Positions 1 to 7,563 of a stretch of DNA of 17,506 nt are shown here, piece after piece. The notes beneath the pieces were generated by a model. That model was given only the letters and a program-made list of their open reading frames with translations, searched no databases and was not told the origin of the DNA. This DNA is from an uncultured Frankiales bacterium. Its GTDB lineage: Bacteria > Actinomycetota > Actinomycetes > Mycobacteriales > SCTD01. The first letter of the stretch is position 1. Each line of letters opens with the position of its first letter. Location: assembly GCA_946479905.1 (NCBI GenBank), contig CAMLIA010000076.1, forward strand, positions 1-17,506, in the 5' to 3' direction. Both the position numbers and the translations under genes were made by a program.

Positions 1-101
1 CCAGGGTGCTGGGGCTGGCCGAGGGGACCGTGAAGGCGCAGCTGCACGCCGGGCGCAAGGCACTCGGCAGGCGCATCGAGAGCAGGGGTGGCATGCCGTG
101 A
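1..101 (+). CDS. ECF-type RNA polymerase sigma factor, C-terminal fragment
   Basis: Only the last 32 codons are in the window (reading frame begins at base 3), ending at TGA 99-101. The visible peptide contains LGLAEGTVKAQLHAGRKAL, which is the second half of a sigma-70 region 4 helix-turn-helix (recognition helix GTVKAQLHAGRKAL) of the kind found in ECF/SigE-like factors; in that family this helix contacts the -35 element. A basic tail of about a dozen residues follows. The stop codon overlaps the GTG of the next gene (GTGA, 98-101), so the two are probably translationally coupled and the downstream membrane protein is the natural candidate for its regulator. The family is clear from the motif; the subclass cannot be decided without region 2. 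Confidence 0.75.
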   Translation, partial: RVLGLAEGTVKAQLHAGRKALGRRIESRGGMP

Positions 102-1144
102 CCGATCCCCTCAGCGCGCGAGCGCTGCGCGCCCGCGCCAGCCTGGAGGCCGCCAGTCGCGACCGTCCCATCCCGCTCCTGCGCGCCTCGTCGCCGCGGC
201 GGCCGGTGCTGCGGACCGCACTTCCCGCGCTCGCCGCCCTCGCGGTCGTCGTCATCACGTTCGCTTCCGTGTGGGGCGGTGACCGGGTGCCGCGGCGGGT
301 CGTGTCCCGAGGGGTCGTGAGCACCGTCGCGGTCGCAGAGCGGCCGGGCTCCGTCGCGACGGATGGTGAGCTGATCTGGGTCGCGGACGAGGGCCGCGGT
401 GAGGTCGTGGCCCTCGACGCACGCACGCTCACCACCAGCTGGCGCACCTCGACCGGCAGCCGGCCGGTGGGCATGGCGCTCGGCGCCGGCGCGCTGTGGG
501 TCGTGACGGCCGACGCACGACTGCTGAGGCTCGACCCGCGGCGAGGAGGAGTGCTCGTCGAGCGCCGGACCTCACTCGACCCCGTTGCCGTCGACGTCGC
601 GTTCGGCGCGGTCTGGGTGCTGTCTCGCGGCAACCAGACGCTCGACCGCTATGCGACGGGTCCCGTTGCGCAGACCGCTTCGGCCGTCATCGGCCCGGGC
701 GGGTCGGGTGTCACGCACACTGCCGGCGAGCTGTGGGTCTGCGTCGACGGTGGCCTGCGTCGGGTGTCCCCGGCGGCCACCGGGGCGCTGGCGGTCCAGC
801 CGGTCGTGGTCGCCGGTGGGTGCGCGTCCGCCGCGGCCGACGCCGGCGCCGGGCTGTGGGTCAGGTCCGCCCGTGGGCGGGTCACGGCCCGGTCTGCGAC
901 CTCCGGCGTCGAGGTCGCCCGGGTCGCCCTGAGTGCTCCGGCAACCGTCGTGGCGGCGATCGGTGACCGGCTGCTGATCACGACCGTCGACGGCCAGCTG
1001 CACGAGGTCCCGCGTCCGGGGGCGGCCGCCGAGCGGATCGCCGACCTCGGCGGCGGTCTCGACGCCCTGGCTGTGCACGCCGACCTCGTCGTCGGAACCG
1101 CTCGCTCGACAGCGCTCCTCTACGCGACGGAGGTCGCCCCGTGA
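98..1144 (+). CDS. Membrane-anchored beta-propeller protein, possible anti-sigma partner
   Basis: 348 residues. A short Arg-rich cytoplasmic N-terminus (about 1-36) is followed by one hydrophobic helix (about 37-60, ALPALAALAVVVITFASVW) and then an extracytoplasmic beta-propeller. Blade signatures recur as LIWVADE, LWVVTAD, VWVLSRG, LWVCVDG and LWVRSAR, with two weaker ones near the end, fitting about seven blades of the YVTN/NHL-like type. The GTG start overlaps the sigma-factor stop, and the stop overlaps the next start (GTGA at 1141-1144), so this is the middle gene of a tight operon. Being coupled to a sigma factor and having a cytoplasmic tail, it could act as a transmembrane regulator, but no zinc-binding anti-sigma motif (HxxxCxxC) is present. 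That role is inference; the topology and repeats are seen. Confidence 0.75.
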   Translation: MTDPLSARALRARASLEAASRDRPIPLLRASSPRRPVLRTALPALAALAVVVITFASVWGGDRVPRRVVSRGVVSTVAVAERPGSVATDGELIWVADEGRGEVVALDARTLTTSWRTSTGSRPVGMALGAGALWVVTADARLLRLDPRRGGVLVERRTSLDPVAVDVAFGAVWVLSRGNQTLDRYATGPVAQTASAVIGPGGSGVTHTAGELWVCVDGGLRRVSPAATGALAVQPVVVAGGCASAAADAGAGLWVRSARGRVTARSATSGVEVARVALSAPATVVAAIGDRLLITTVDGQLHEVPRPGAAAERIADLGGGLDALAVHADLVVGTARSTALLYATEVAP

Positions 1145-2136
1145 ACAGACCCTCGCTCGCGCTCCTTGCCTGCACCGCTGCTCTTGCCGCGTGCGGCGGC
1201 ACGTCCGGTCCCCGCGCGGTCACTCCGAGCGGCTCCGCCTCGCCGTCGCTGCCTCGCCAGGTGCAGGCGGTCATCAAGACAGACCATGGGCCGGCCGACA
1301 TCGTCGTCGGCCGGGAGGCGCTGTTCATCGGCACGCATCGGGGCGGGAGCATCCAGCGCCTCGACCCGACCACGACGAGGATCACCGGGACGGTGCGCGT
1401 CGGCGGCCAGCTGGTGCTCGAGAGCAGCACCTCGTGGGGCGGGTTGCCCGCGGTCGACGAGAGCGCGACCTACCTGTGGGCCTGCAGCAACACCGACGGC
1501 ATGCTCAACCAGGTCGACCCTCGATCGATGCGGGTGAGCGCACGCGTACCCGGGCACTGCGACGGCGGCTGGCGCACCCGGGTCGGTGGTGCCCTGTGGG
1601 CCGTGCCGGGCGGAGATGCTCGCGACCTGCTGGTCGTCGACATCCGAACCGCCAGGGTGCTGCGCCGACAGCCGCTCGGCGACCCGGGCCCGGGATGGGG
1701 CGCCGCGGTCCTCGCCGGAGGACGTGTGCTGATCGGCGGGGCGACGACACCGGTCCTCACGACCCACGGGGTGCTGCTCCGGCGCTCGCCTGTGCCGACG
1801 CCGTGGATCACCGCGACCGGTGGCCGCCTGTACCGGATGCCGGAGGACGGGGAACTCGCCGAGCTCGACCCGAGGACCCTCGCCGTCGTGCGGACCTACC
1901 GCGTCCCCGAGCACCACGACGTCGACCCGCTGCTGGTCTCCGACCGCAGCAGCCACCTGTTCTACCGACCCGACACGATGCACGTCTACGTGCTGGACCG
2001 CGAGAGCGGAGACGTGCACCTGCTGCTCACGCTGCCCTCTGCCGAGACGCCGACCTCGATGGCCTGGGCCTTCGGGTCGCTGTGGGTCACGAACTTCGAC
2101 GACGACAGCGTCTGGCGGATCGACCCGACCGTCTGA
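1141..2136 (+). CDS. Beta-propeller lipoprotein
   Basis: 331 residues. The N-terminus is a lipoprotein signal peptide with lipobox L15-A-A-C18, so the mature protein should be lipid-anchored outside the membrane. The rest carries about seven propeller-blade motifs, for example YLWACSNTDGMLNQVDPRS, ALWAVPGG, RLYRMPEDGELAELDPRTL and SLWVTNFDDDSVWRIDPTV; the W/F-V-x...-L/V-D-P-x-T pattern is typical of YVTN or virginiamycin-B-lyase-like propellers. A good ribosome site (GGAGG, 1129-1133) lies 7 nt before the GTG start, and that GTG overlaps the stop of the preceding propeller gene. Ligand unknown. Operon position suggests an extracellular sensor or binding partner for the membrane-anchored propeller upstream; this is inference. 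Confidence 0.8.
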   Translation: MNRPSLALLACTAALAACGGTSGPRAVTPSGSASPSLPRQVQAVIKTDHGPADIVVGREALFIGTHRGGSIQRLDPTTTRITGTVRVGGQLVLESSTSWGGLPAVDESATYLWACSNTDGMLNQVDPRSMRVSARVPGHCDGGWRTRVGGALWAVPGGDARDLLVVDIRTARVLRRQPLGDPGPGWGAAVLAGGRVLIGGATTPVLTTHGVLLRRSPVPTPWITATGGRLYRMPEDGELAELDPRTLAVVRTYRVPEHHDVDPLLVSDRSSHLFYRPDTMHVYVLDRESGDVHLLLTLPSAETPTSMAWAFGSLWVTNFDDDSVWRIDPTV

Positions 2137-2139
2137 CCG

Positions 2140-3969
2140 TCAGCGCCGGAAGGCGATGCCGTCGATGATGGCCTTGCCGCCGCGCGCGACCAGCGTGACC
2201 GTGTAGGGCCCCGGGCCGAGGACGACCGTCCCGACCCGCACGAGCGCGACCCGGTCCAGGTGGTAGCCGGCCGGTGCAGCCAGGTAGGTGTGGGCCACCG
2301 CCACCCGGCGGCCGTTCACGAGCAGGTCGACGCTGCGGCACGAGCTGCACATCGCGCCCATCACCGTGATGAGGTTGCCGCTGCCGCGGAAGGTCGCCCG
2401 GCTGCCGTCGGCGAGCACGTGCTGCTTGCCCAGGAAGGCCTGCGGGGCGGTCAGCACCGAAGTCGGGCCGGAGTAGCTGAAGGACGCGTCGTCGTACGGC
2501 ACGACGGCCGGCGGCTGGACGGTGGGCAGCGTCGCGTTGCCGAAGCCGTCGAAGACCTGCACCCGGAACGTGTAGCTGTCACCGGCCCGGCTGGTGGTGC
2601 CGAGGTCCCGGCCGAACACGAAGCTGCCGGACCCACCCGTGGCGATGCGCACGAAAGACCCGGTGCCGTTGGTGCGGACCGAGAGGTTGTAGGTCCCGAC
2701 CGGCATCGGGACCTCGAAGGAGGGCGTGCTGCTGCGCAACGACGTCGGGGACGGGGTGCGGATCTCGGCGACCCGCGGCTGCATCGAGATGACCGCCTCG
2801 GAGGCGGCCGGGTGGCCGGAGCGGTCGACCGCCGTCAGGGCGTAGGTGTAGGTCGTGCCGGTGTCGGTGAGCGGTAGCTCCTCGGTGAAGCTCGACAGCG
2901 GTGCGGGGACGTAGCGGACCTTGGTCGGCTGCCCGTCCGCGGTGCGCACGAGGGAGACGCCCGACAGGTCGGCGTCGGGAGGCAGCGTCCACCGGATGAC
3001 CGGTCGCAGCCCCAGGGTCACCGACGGGGCGGTCACGGGCCCGGGGGCGGTGCCGTCGTCGAGCCGGGCCGGGGCGACCGCGGTCTCGTGGACATCAGGG
3101 GTGGCGGTCAGGTTCGTGGGCGTGCCGCCTGCCGTCGGCACCGACCAGATGTCGTCGTCCTGGTGCCAGTAGAGGCGGGACGCGTCCTGCGAGAAGTGCG
3201 GGAGGTCGCCGGTGAAGTGCGGGACCACCAGCGTCGACGGCCCGACGGAGTACGACGGGGTGCTGCTGCCCGCGACGAGCGGCGCCACCGACAGCTGGTG
3301 GAAGCCGGAGTCGACGTGCACGAAGGCGATCTGGCTCCCGTCGGGGGAGACCGAGAAGCTGCTCACCCCGCCGGCGGGGAGCCCGGTGACGGCGCGCCGG
3401 GTGCCGAGAGGCGTGACACCGACGACCGTGAACCCCTTCAGGGCGAGCATCGTGAGCCCGTTGGTCAACGGCACCGGTGAGCTCAGGCCGGTGGTGTTCG
3501 GGATCGGGCGCACACCGCGGCCGGGTGTGGCGATCAGGCCGGCGCGCAGCGACGTGCCGGTGGCGGTGCGGATCGTCCAGACCGCCTGGTTGCCGTCGGG
3601 AGTCAGGGCGGGATCCGCCAGGTAGGCGCCGTCGTACTGCCCGTCGAGGTAGCGGACCAGGCGACCACCTGCGTCGCGCACCACGACCCGGGTGCTGAGC
3701 GGTCGGCCTGCCTGGGCCGGCTGCTGGAGGACGTACACGAGACGTGACCCGTCGGCGGAGGTGCGCAGGCCGCCCTGGCTGGACCCGGGGACCGTCGCCA
3801 CTCGCTCCTCGACCTGCGTGGCCGTGAGGTCGGCGTCGCCCCGCGCGAGGTTCCCGTCCTGCACGACGAGCACCACCGGTCCCGTCGCCGGCACCGGCGC
3901 CGCGTGCGCGACCGGAGCCGCGACCAGGAGGAGGGGGGCGAGCAGCGCGACGGCGGCACGACGGGTCAC
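2140..3969 (-). CDS. Secreted multidomain protein: TolB-like propeller, fibronectin-like and C-terminal beta-sandwich
   Basis: 609 residues, GTG start. Residues 1-23 form a signal peptide ending AHA-AP. Residues about 30-300 carry TolB/WD40-like PD repeats (SADGSRLVYV, LTPDGNQAVW, SVSPDGSQIAFV, SQDASRLYWH). Two fibronectin-III-like or Ig-like segments follow (about 310-400 with YTYALTAVDRSGHPA, and about 405-485 with YTFRVQVFDGFGNAT). The last 110 residues look like a carbohydrate-binding-type beta-sandwich (CSSCRSVDLLVNGRR, LGPGPYTVTLVARGG) with a CxxC pair. No catalytic motif was recognised, so an adhesin or extracellular binding role is a guess. It starts 5 bp after the crotonase stop on the same strand and ends 3 bp from the convergent lipoprotein gene. 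A GGAG element precedes the start by 11 nt. Confidence 0.75.
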   Translation of the reverse strand: MTRRAAVALLAPLLLVAAPVAHAAPVPATGPVVLVVQDGNLARGDADLTATQVEERVATVPGSSQGGLRTSADGSRLVYVLQQPAQAGRPLSTRVVVRDAGGRLVRYLDGQYDGAYLADPALTPDGNQAVWTIRTATGTSLRAGLIATPGRGVRPIPNTTGLSSPVPLTNGLTMLALKGFTVVGVTPLGTRRAVTGLPAGGVSSFSVSPDGSQIAFVHVDSGFHQLSVAPLVAGSSTPSYSVGPSTLVVPHFTGDLPHFSQDASRLYWHQDDDIWSVPTAGGTPTNLTATPDVHETAVAPARLDDGTAPGPVTAPSVTLGLRPVIRWTLPPDADLSGVSLVRTADGQPTKVRYVPAPLSSFTEELPLTDTGTTYTYALTAVDRSGHPAASEAVISMQPRVAEIRTPSPTSLRSSTPSFEVPMPVGTYNLSVRTNGTGSFVRIATGGSGSFVFGRDLGTTSRAGDSYTFRVQVFDGFGNATLPTVQPPAVVPYDDASFSYSGPTSVLTAPQAFLGKQHVLADGSRATFRGSGNLITVMGAMCSSCRSVDLLVNGRRVAVAHTYLAAPAGYHLDRVALVRVGTVVLGPGPYTVTLVARGGKAIIDGIAFRR

Positions 3970-3974
3970 GGCAC

Positions 3975-4808
3975 TCAGAGCTCCGATCGCTCGGGCAGCA
4001 GGTCGGCGTACTTCGCCTCCCGCTTCTCGGCCTTGGCGGTGAACGCCTCGACCATGTCGGCCGGCTGGAACATGCCGGCCTGCCAGGTGGCGATCTGGTC
4101 GAGGGAGTCGGCGACGCTGTGGTCCCGTGCGAAGTTCATGGCGACCTTGGTGCCGTGGATCGCCAGCGGCGACTTGCTCGCGATCTCTCGGGCGGTGTCC
4201 AGGACGCCGGCGACCAGCGCGGCGTGGTCGGGGTAGACCTGCTGCACCAGGCCGACCTCGTACGCCCGCTGGGCCGGCATCCGCCGCCCCGTGAAGGCCA
4301 GCTCACGGGCGACGCCCTCCGGGACGCACTTCCCCAGGCGCTGCAGGGTGCCGACGTCGGCCGTCATCCCGATGTTGATCTCCTGCACGACGAAGAAGGC
4401 GTCGGCGCTGCAGTAGCGGAGGTCCGCCGCGGTCGCGAGGTCCAGGGCACCGCCGATGCAGCCGCCCTGCACGGCCACCAGCACCGGGACCCGGGCCTCC
4501 TCCAGGCAGGACGCCGTGTGCTGCAGCGCCTTGACCGTGCCGCGCATCCGGGCCTGCCGGCGGCCCAGCTCGACCTCCTGCTCGTCCTGCTGGCCGGCGA
4601 AGACGGCGAGGTCCATGCCCGCGCAGAAGTGCTTGCCCGTGCTGGACAGCACGATGGCCCGCGCGCTGGCGTCGCGGCTGATGGCGTCGACGATCTCGGG
4701 GAGCTCGCGCCAGAACTCGGCGACCATCGAGTTGTACTCGTCAGGCCTGGTCATCCGGACGTGGGCGACCTGGTCGGTGATGTCGACGTCGAAGCAGCGG
4801 TAAGCCAT
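3975..4808 (-). CDS. Enoyl-CoA hydratase/isomerase (crotonase) family, dienoyl-CoA isomerase-like
   Basis: 277 residues from ATG 4808; an in-frame GTG at 4826 adds six residues but neither start has a convincing ribosome site, so the ATG is chosen by homology to usual N-termini. Crotonase features: oxyanion-hole stretch KHFCAGMDL and the second loop VQGGCIGGALDL. The region around VQEINIGMTADVGTLQRLGK closely resembles delta(3,5)-delta(2,4)-dienoyl-CoA isomerase (ECH1). Three acidic residues, D123, E143 and D151, have the same 20- and 8-residue spacing as the rat enzyme's catalytic Asp176, Glu196 and Asp204. The expected reaction is isomerisation of 3,5-dienoyl-CoA to 2,4-dienoyl-CoA during beta-oxidation of unsaturated fatty acids with odd-numbered double bonds. 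Its pairing with a secreted protein gene looks incidental. Confidence 0.88.
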   Translation of the reverse strand: MAYRCFDVDITDQVAHVRMTRPDEYNSMVAEFWRELPEIVDAISRDASARAIVLSSTGKHFCAGMDLAVFAGQQDEQEVELGRRQARMRGTVKALQHTASCLEEARVPVLVAVQGGCIGGALDLATAADLRYCSADAFFVVQEINIGMTADVGTLQRLGKCVPEGVARELAFTGRRMPAQRAYEVGLVQQVYPDHAALVAGVLDTAREIASKSPLAIHGTKVAMNFARDHSVADSLDQIATWQAGMFQPADMVEAFTAKAEKREAKYADLLPERSEL

Positions 4809-4833
4809 CCCACGATCTTGCCGCACCCCTGGG

Positions 4834-4839
4834 TAGCGT
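4834..4839 (+). promoter_or_regulatory. Candidate -10 element (TAGCGT) of a leaderless promoter
   Basis: TAGCGT fits the actinobacterial TANNNT -10 pattern and ends 7 nt before the GTG start of the ABC ATPase at 4847, the spacing expected when the transcript begins at the start codon. No good -35 sequence sits 16-18 bp upstream, and no Shine-Dalgarno sequence precedes the GTG, which also favours leaderless expression. Prediction only. Confidence 0.4.
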
Positions 4840-4846
4840 CGCCTGC

Positions 4847-5629
4847 GTGTCAGTGCTGTCGATGTCCGGCGTCACCGTGGTGCGCGAGGGCGCAACCCTG
4901 CTGGCCGACATCGACTGGGTCGTCGAGGAGGGCCAGCGCTGGGCGCTGCTCGGGCCCAACGGCGCGGGGAAGACCACGCTGCTCGCAGTCGCCGGCGCGT
5001 CGCTGCTGCCGTCGGCGGGGACGGTGACGCTGCTGGGCCAGCGCTTCGGGGAGGTCGACCTCGGGGAGCTGCGCACCCACGTCGGGCTGTCGACCGCGGC
5101 GCTGTCGGACCGCATCCCGCCCCACGAGCGCGCCGTCGACGTGGTCGTCACCGCCGCCTACGGCGTCGTCGGTCGCTGGAGCTCCGGGTACGACCCGGCT
5201 GACCTCGCCCGGGCGAACGATCTGCTCGCCCGGGTCGGGCTGCGGGCCTTCGCGGAGCGGCGCTACGGGTCGCTGTCGGAGGGCGAGCGCAAGCGGGTGC
5301 TGCTCGCCCGGGCGCTGATGACCGACCCGGAGCTGCTGCTGCTCGACGAGCCGGCGGCCGGCCTCGACCTGGGGGCGCGGGAAGCTCTGCTGCGACTGCT
5401 GACCCGGCTCACCGGTCCGGGGGCGCCGCCGACCGTGCTCGTCACCCACCACGTCGAGGAGATCCCGGCGGGAACGACGCACGCGCTGCTGCTGTCACGC
5501 GGTCGGGTCGTCGCCTCGGGGCTGATCGCGGACGTGCTCACCGGGCCGTTGCTGACCCAGTCGTTCGGCATCCCGCTGCAGGTCACGTCGGCAGAGGGAC
5601 GCTGGTCCGCGCGCTTCGCCGGGAGCTGA
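4847..5629 (+). CDS. ABC transporter ATP-binding protein (orphan, ModF/COG1119-like)
   Basis: 260 residues, GTG start. All ATPase motifs of an ABC nucleotide-binding domain are present: Walker A GPNGAGKT (36-43), a variant signature LSEGE (143-147, in place of LSGGQ), Walker B LLLLDEP (163-169), D-loop GLD (172-174) and H-loop H201 or H202 in VTHHVEE. The Asp/Glu pair D167-E168 and the Walker lysine K42 are intact, so ATP hydrolysis is expected. No permease or binding-protein gene is adjacent; the flanking genes are a divergent crotonase and a convergent zinc-ribbon gene. The short single-domain form with a SEGE signature resembles ModF/YlmA-type ATPases whose partners are unclear. Transport substrate cannot be assigned. 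Confidence 0.88.
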   Translation: MSVLSMSGVTVVREGATLLADIDWVVEEGQRWALLGPNGAGKTTLLAVAGASLLPSAGTVTLLGQRFGEVDLGELRTHVGLSTAALSDRIPPHERAVDVVVTAAYGVVGRWSSGYDPADLARANDLLARVGLRAFAERRYGSLSEGERKRVLLARALMTDPELLLLDEPAAGLDLGAREALLRLLTRLTGPGAPPTVLVTHHVEEIPAGTTHALLLSRGRVVASGLIADVLTGPLLTQSFGIPLQVTSAEGRWSARFAGS

Positions 5630-5634
5630 GACGA

Positions 5635-5665
5635 CGACGGCCGCCCCCGTCGGGAGCGGCCGTCG
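5635..5665. terminator. Bidirectional hairpin terminator
   Basis: A perfect 10-bp inverted repeat, CGACGGCCGC (5635-5644) and GCGGCCGTCG (5656-5665), with an 11-nt loop, lies between the stop codons of the convergent ABC ATPase and zinc-ribbon genes. There is no T-run on either side, as is common for GC-rich actinobacterial terminators. Position and symmetry suggest it serves both strands. Confidence 0.7.
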
Positions 5666-5681
5666 AGCGAAGGTCAGGGGG

Positions 5682-5900
5682 TCAGGGCTCGACCACCGCG
5701 GTGTCCACCCGGTCCGTCTCGTCCAGCCACTGCAGCGCGGTCTCGCGCAGGTTCGCCTCGTAGGCCTTGGCGTGGTGAGCGCAGAACAGCAGGTCGCCGG
5801 AGGCCAGCACGACGCGCACACGGGCCTGCGCGCCACAGCGGTCGCAGCGGTCGGCGTTGGTCAGGGTGGTGGGGGCGGGAGGTGTCACAGTTCCGGTCAC
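5682..5900 (-). CDS. Small zinc-ribbon protein (DUF7455-like)
   Basis: 72 residues from GTG 5898-5900. Two further in-frame GTGs at 5906 and 5909 would lengthen it by two or three residues, and no ribosome site decides between them. The core is ADRCDRCGAQARVRVVL followed by GDLLFCAHHAKAYEANL: Cys19, Cys22, Cys40 and His43 (or His42) make a plausible single zinc site, and a short acidic C-terminal helix with LDETDRVD follows. This matches the small conserved actinobacterial family annotated as DUF7455. The biochemical role of the family is unknown to me. Its conservation next to varied genes argues for a basal cytosolic function. It is encoded convergent to the ABC ATPase and divergent to the CoA-transferase. 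Confidence 0.82.
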   Translation of the reverse strand: MTGTVTPPAPTTLTNADRCDRCGAQARVRVVLASGDLLFCAHHAKAYEANLRETALQWLDETDRVDTAVVEP

Positions 5901-5957
5901 GTTCACCACAACACCACACTTCGGGCTCGCGTTCCCACTCGGGGCAGGATGTGCGGC

Positions 5958-7088
5958 GTGTCGCAACACGGAGTTCACGGACCACTCGCCGGCCTGCTGG
6001 TCGTCGACTTCTCGCGGGTGCTCGCCGGACCGTTCGCGACGATGATGCTCGCCGACCTCGGCGCCCGCGTGATCAAGGTGGAGAAACCGGACACCGGGGA
6101 CGATTCGCGCTCCTACGGGCCGTTCGTGGCCGACCGCTCGCTGTACTTCGCCCGGGTCAACCACGGCAAGGAGTCGCTCGCCGCCGACCTGCGCGACCCC
6201 GCGGACCTCGCGCTCGTTCGCCGGCTGGTCGCTCGCGCCGACGTCCTCGTCGAGAACTTCCGCCCGGGGGTGATGGCCCGGCGGGGTCTCGGGTACGACG
6301 ACTGCCGCGCCCTCAACCCGCGGCTGGTGTACTGCTCCGTCAGTGGCTTCGGTCACACCGGCCCCTGGTCGCAGCGGCCCGCCTACGACGCCGTCGTCCA
6401 GGGGATGAGCGGGCTGATGACCATCACGGGTGCCGCCGACGGGCCGCCCGTGAAGCCGGGCTCGCCGGTCGCGGACCTGTCCGCGGGCCTCTACGCCTTC
6501 GGCGGGATCTGCGCCGCCCTGCGCGGCGGTCAGGGCACGCACCTCGACGTCGCGATGTACGACGCGACGATCTCGTTGCTGGAGGGCGCGGCCCTCAGCT
6601 GGCTCGCGACGGGCCGGGAGCCGGGCCGCATCGGCAACGCCCACTTCTCGATCGCGCCGTTCGACACCTTCTCCTGCGCCGACCGCGACATCACCGTCTG
6701 CGCCGCCAACGACCTGCTGTTCGGGGCGCTCTGCACCGCGCTCGGGCTCCCGGGGCTGCTGACGGACGACCGCTTCGCCACCAACGCGCTCCGCCACGAG
6801 CACCGCGACGAGCTGAAGAAGCTCCTCGAGGAGGTGCTCGTCACCGACACCGGAGCGCACTGGCTCCAGGTGCTGGAGCGCGCCGGCATCCCGTGCGGAC
6901 CGATCAGTGACATCGCCGAGGCCGTCGGGTCCGAGCAGTCGCGGGTACGGCAGATGGTGGTCGACGCCGAAGGCGTGCCGGTGCCCGGCAACCCCGTGAA
7001 GCTGTCGGCCTGGCCGGACCCGGGCTTCCGGCCCGCGGAGCCGCTGCTCGACGAGCACGGCGACGCGATCCGCGCCGAGTTCGGATGA
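5958..7088 (+). CDS. CaiB/BaiF family (family III) CoA-transferase
   Basis: 376 residues from GTG 5958, chosen because AGGA (5946-5949) lies 8 nt upstream; ATG 5949 would add three residues. The sequence runs through the family's hallmarks: N-terminal LLVVDFSRVLAGPFATMMLADLGARVIKVE, DVLVENFRPG, and PVADLSAGLYAFGGICAAL, where the Asp (about residue 173) sits at the position of the catalytic aspartate (Asp169 in formyl-CoA transferase). Family III enzymes move CoA between carboxylic acids through an aspartyl-CoA anhydride; alpha-methylacyl-CoA racemases share the fold, so the exact reaction and substrate remain open. Length is typical. The TGA overlaps the ATG of the DinB-like gene (ATGA), so they form an operon. 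Confidence 0.9.
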   Translation: MSQHGVHGPLAGLLVVDFSRVLAGPFATMMLADLGARVIKVEKPDTGDDSRSYGPFVADRSLYFARVNHGKESLAADLRDPADLALVRRLVARADVLVENFRPGVMARRGLGYDDCRALNPRLVYCSVSGFGHTGPWSQRPAYDAVVQGMSGLMTITGAADGPPVKPGSPVADLSAGLYAFGGICAALRGGQGTHLDVAMYDATISLLEGAALSWLATGREPGRIGNAHFSIAPFDTFSCADRDITVCAANDLLFGALCTALGLPGLLTDDRFATNALRHEHRDELKKLLEEVLVTDTGAHWLQVLERAGIPCGPISDIAEAVGSEQSRVRQMVVDAEGVPVPGNPVKLSAWPDPGFRPAEPLLDEHGDAIRAEFG

Positions 7089-7555
7089 GGTGCGACGCGT
7101 GCGCCTGGTCCTACGAGGACCTGGAGGTCGCCGAGGTCCCGACGACCTTGCGGGCACTGGCGGCGGACTACCCGGAGCTGAAGCCGACGCGGACGTCGCC
7201 GGAGGTCTGGTCCCCGCTCGAGTACGGCTGCCACGTGCGGGACGTCCTGCTGGTGCAGCGCGACCGGCTGGTGCGGGCCGTCGTCGAGGACGTGCCGTCG
7301 ATGCCGTCGATGGCCCGCGACGAGCGCGTCACGCTGCTGCGATACGCGGACAGCGACCCCGATGAGGTCCGCGGGCAGGTCGTGGTCGCCGCCGACCTGC
7401 TCGCGTGGGCCTGGGACGGGCTCACGCAGGACCAGCTGACGAGGGCGATGCACTACGGCTACCCCGAGCCCGCGGTGAGGGACATCGCCTGGCTGGGTCG
7501 GCACTCCGTCCACGAGCTGCGCCACCACCTCGACGACATCCTTCGTCAGGGGTAA
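7085..7555 (+). CDS. DinB-like four-helix metalloprotein
   Basis: 156 residues, ATG start overlapping the CoA-transferase stop. The pattern W-S-P-L-E-Y-G-C-H50 in the first half and H140-S-V-H143-E-L-R-H147 at the C-terminus fits the DinB/YfiT superfamily, where three histidines (here probably H50, H143, H147) bind a divalent metal inside a four-helix bundle. Some members are thiol-dependent transferases using mycothiol or bacillithiol, others have no known reaction; which applies here cannot be told. The N-terminus has a C3-x2-C6 pair (RCDACAW) that is not part of the usual metal site. Translational coupling suggests it is made together with the CoA-transferase, but a functional link is unproven. 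Confidence 0.82.
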   Translation: MRCDACAWSYEDLEVAEVPTTLRALAADYPELKPTRTSPEVWSPLEYGCHVRDVLLVQRDRLVRAVVEDVPSMPSMARDERVTLLRYADSDPDEVRGQVVVAADLLAWAWDGLTQDQLTRAMHYGYPEPAVRDIAWLGRHSVHELRHHLDDILRQG

Positions 7556-7563
7556 GCCGGGCG

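Noticed and set aside
5938..5960. ATG 5949 as the CoA-transferase start
   Set aside because: GTG 5958 has AGGA at 8 nt whereas ATG 5949 has no spaced ribosome site. The difference is three residues and not decisive.
5901..7157. Upstream extension of the zinc-ribbon frame to a 491-residue protein, and a minus-strand frame at 6530-8152
   Set aside because: Both overlap the CoA-transferase and DinB genes antisense. The extension is compositionally shadow-like and only the last 72 residues match a real family.
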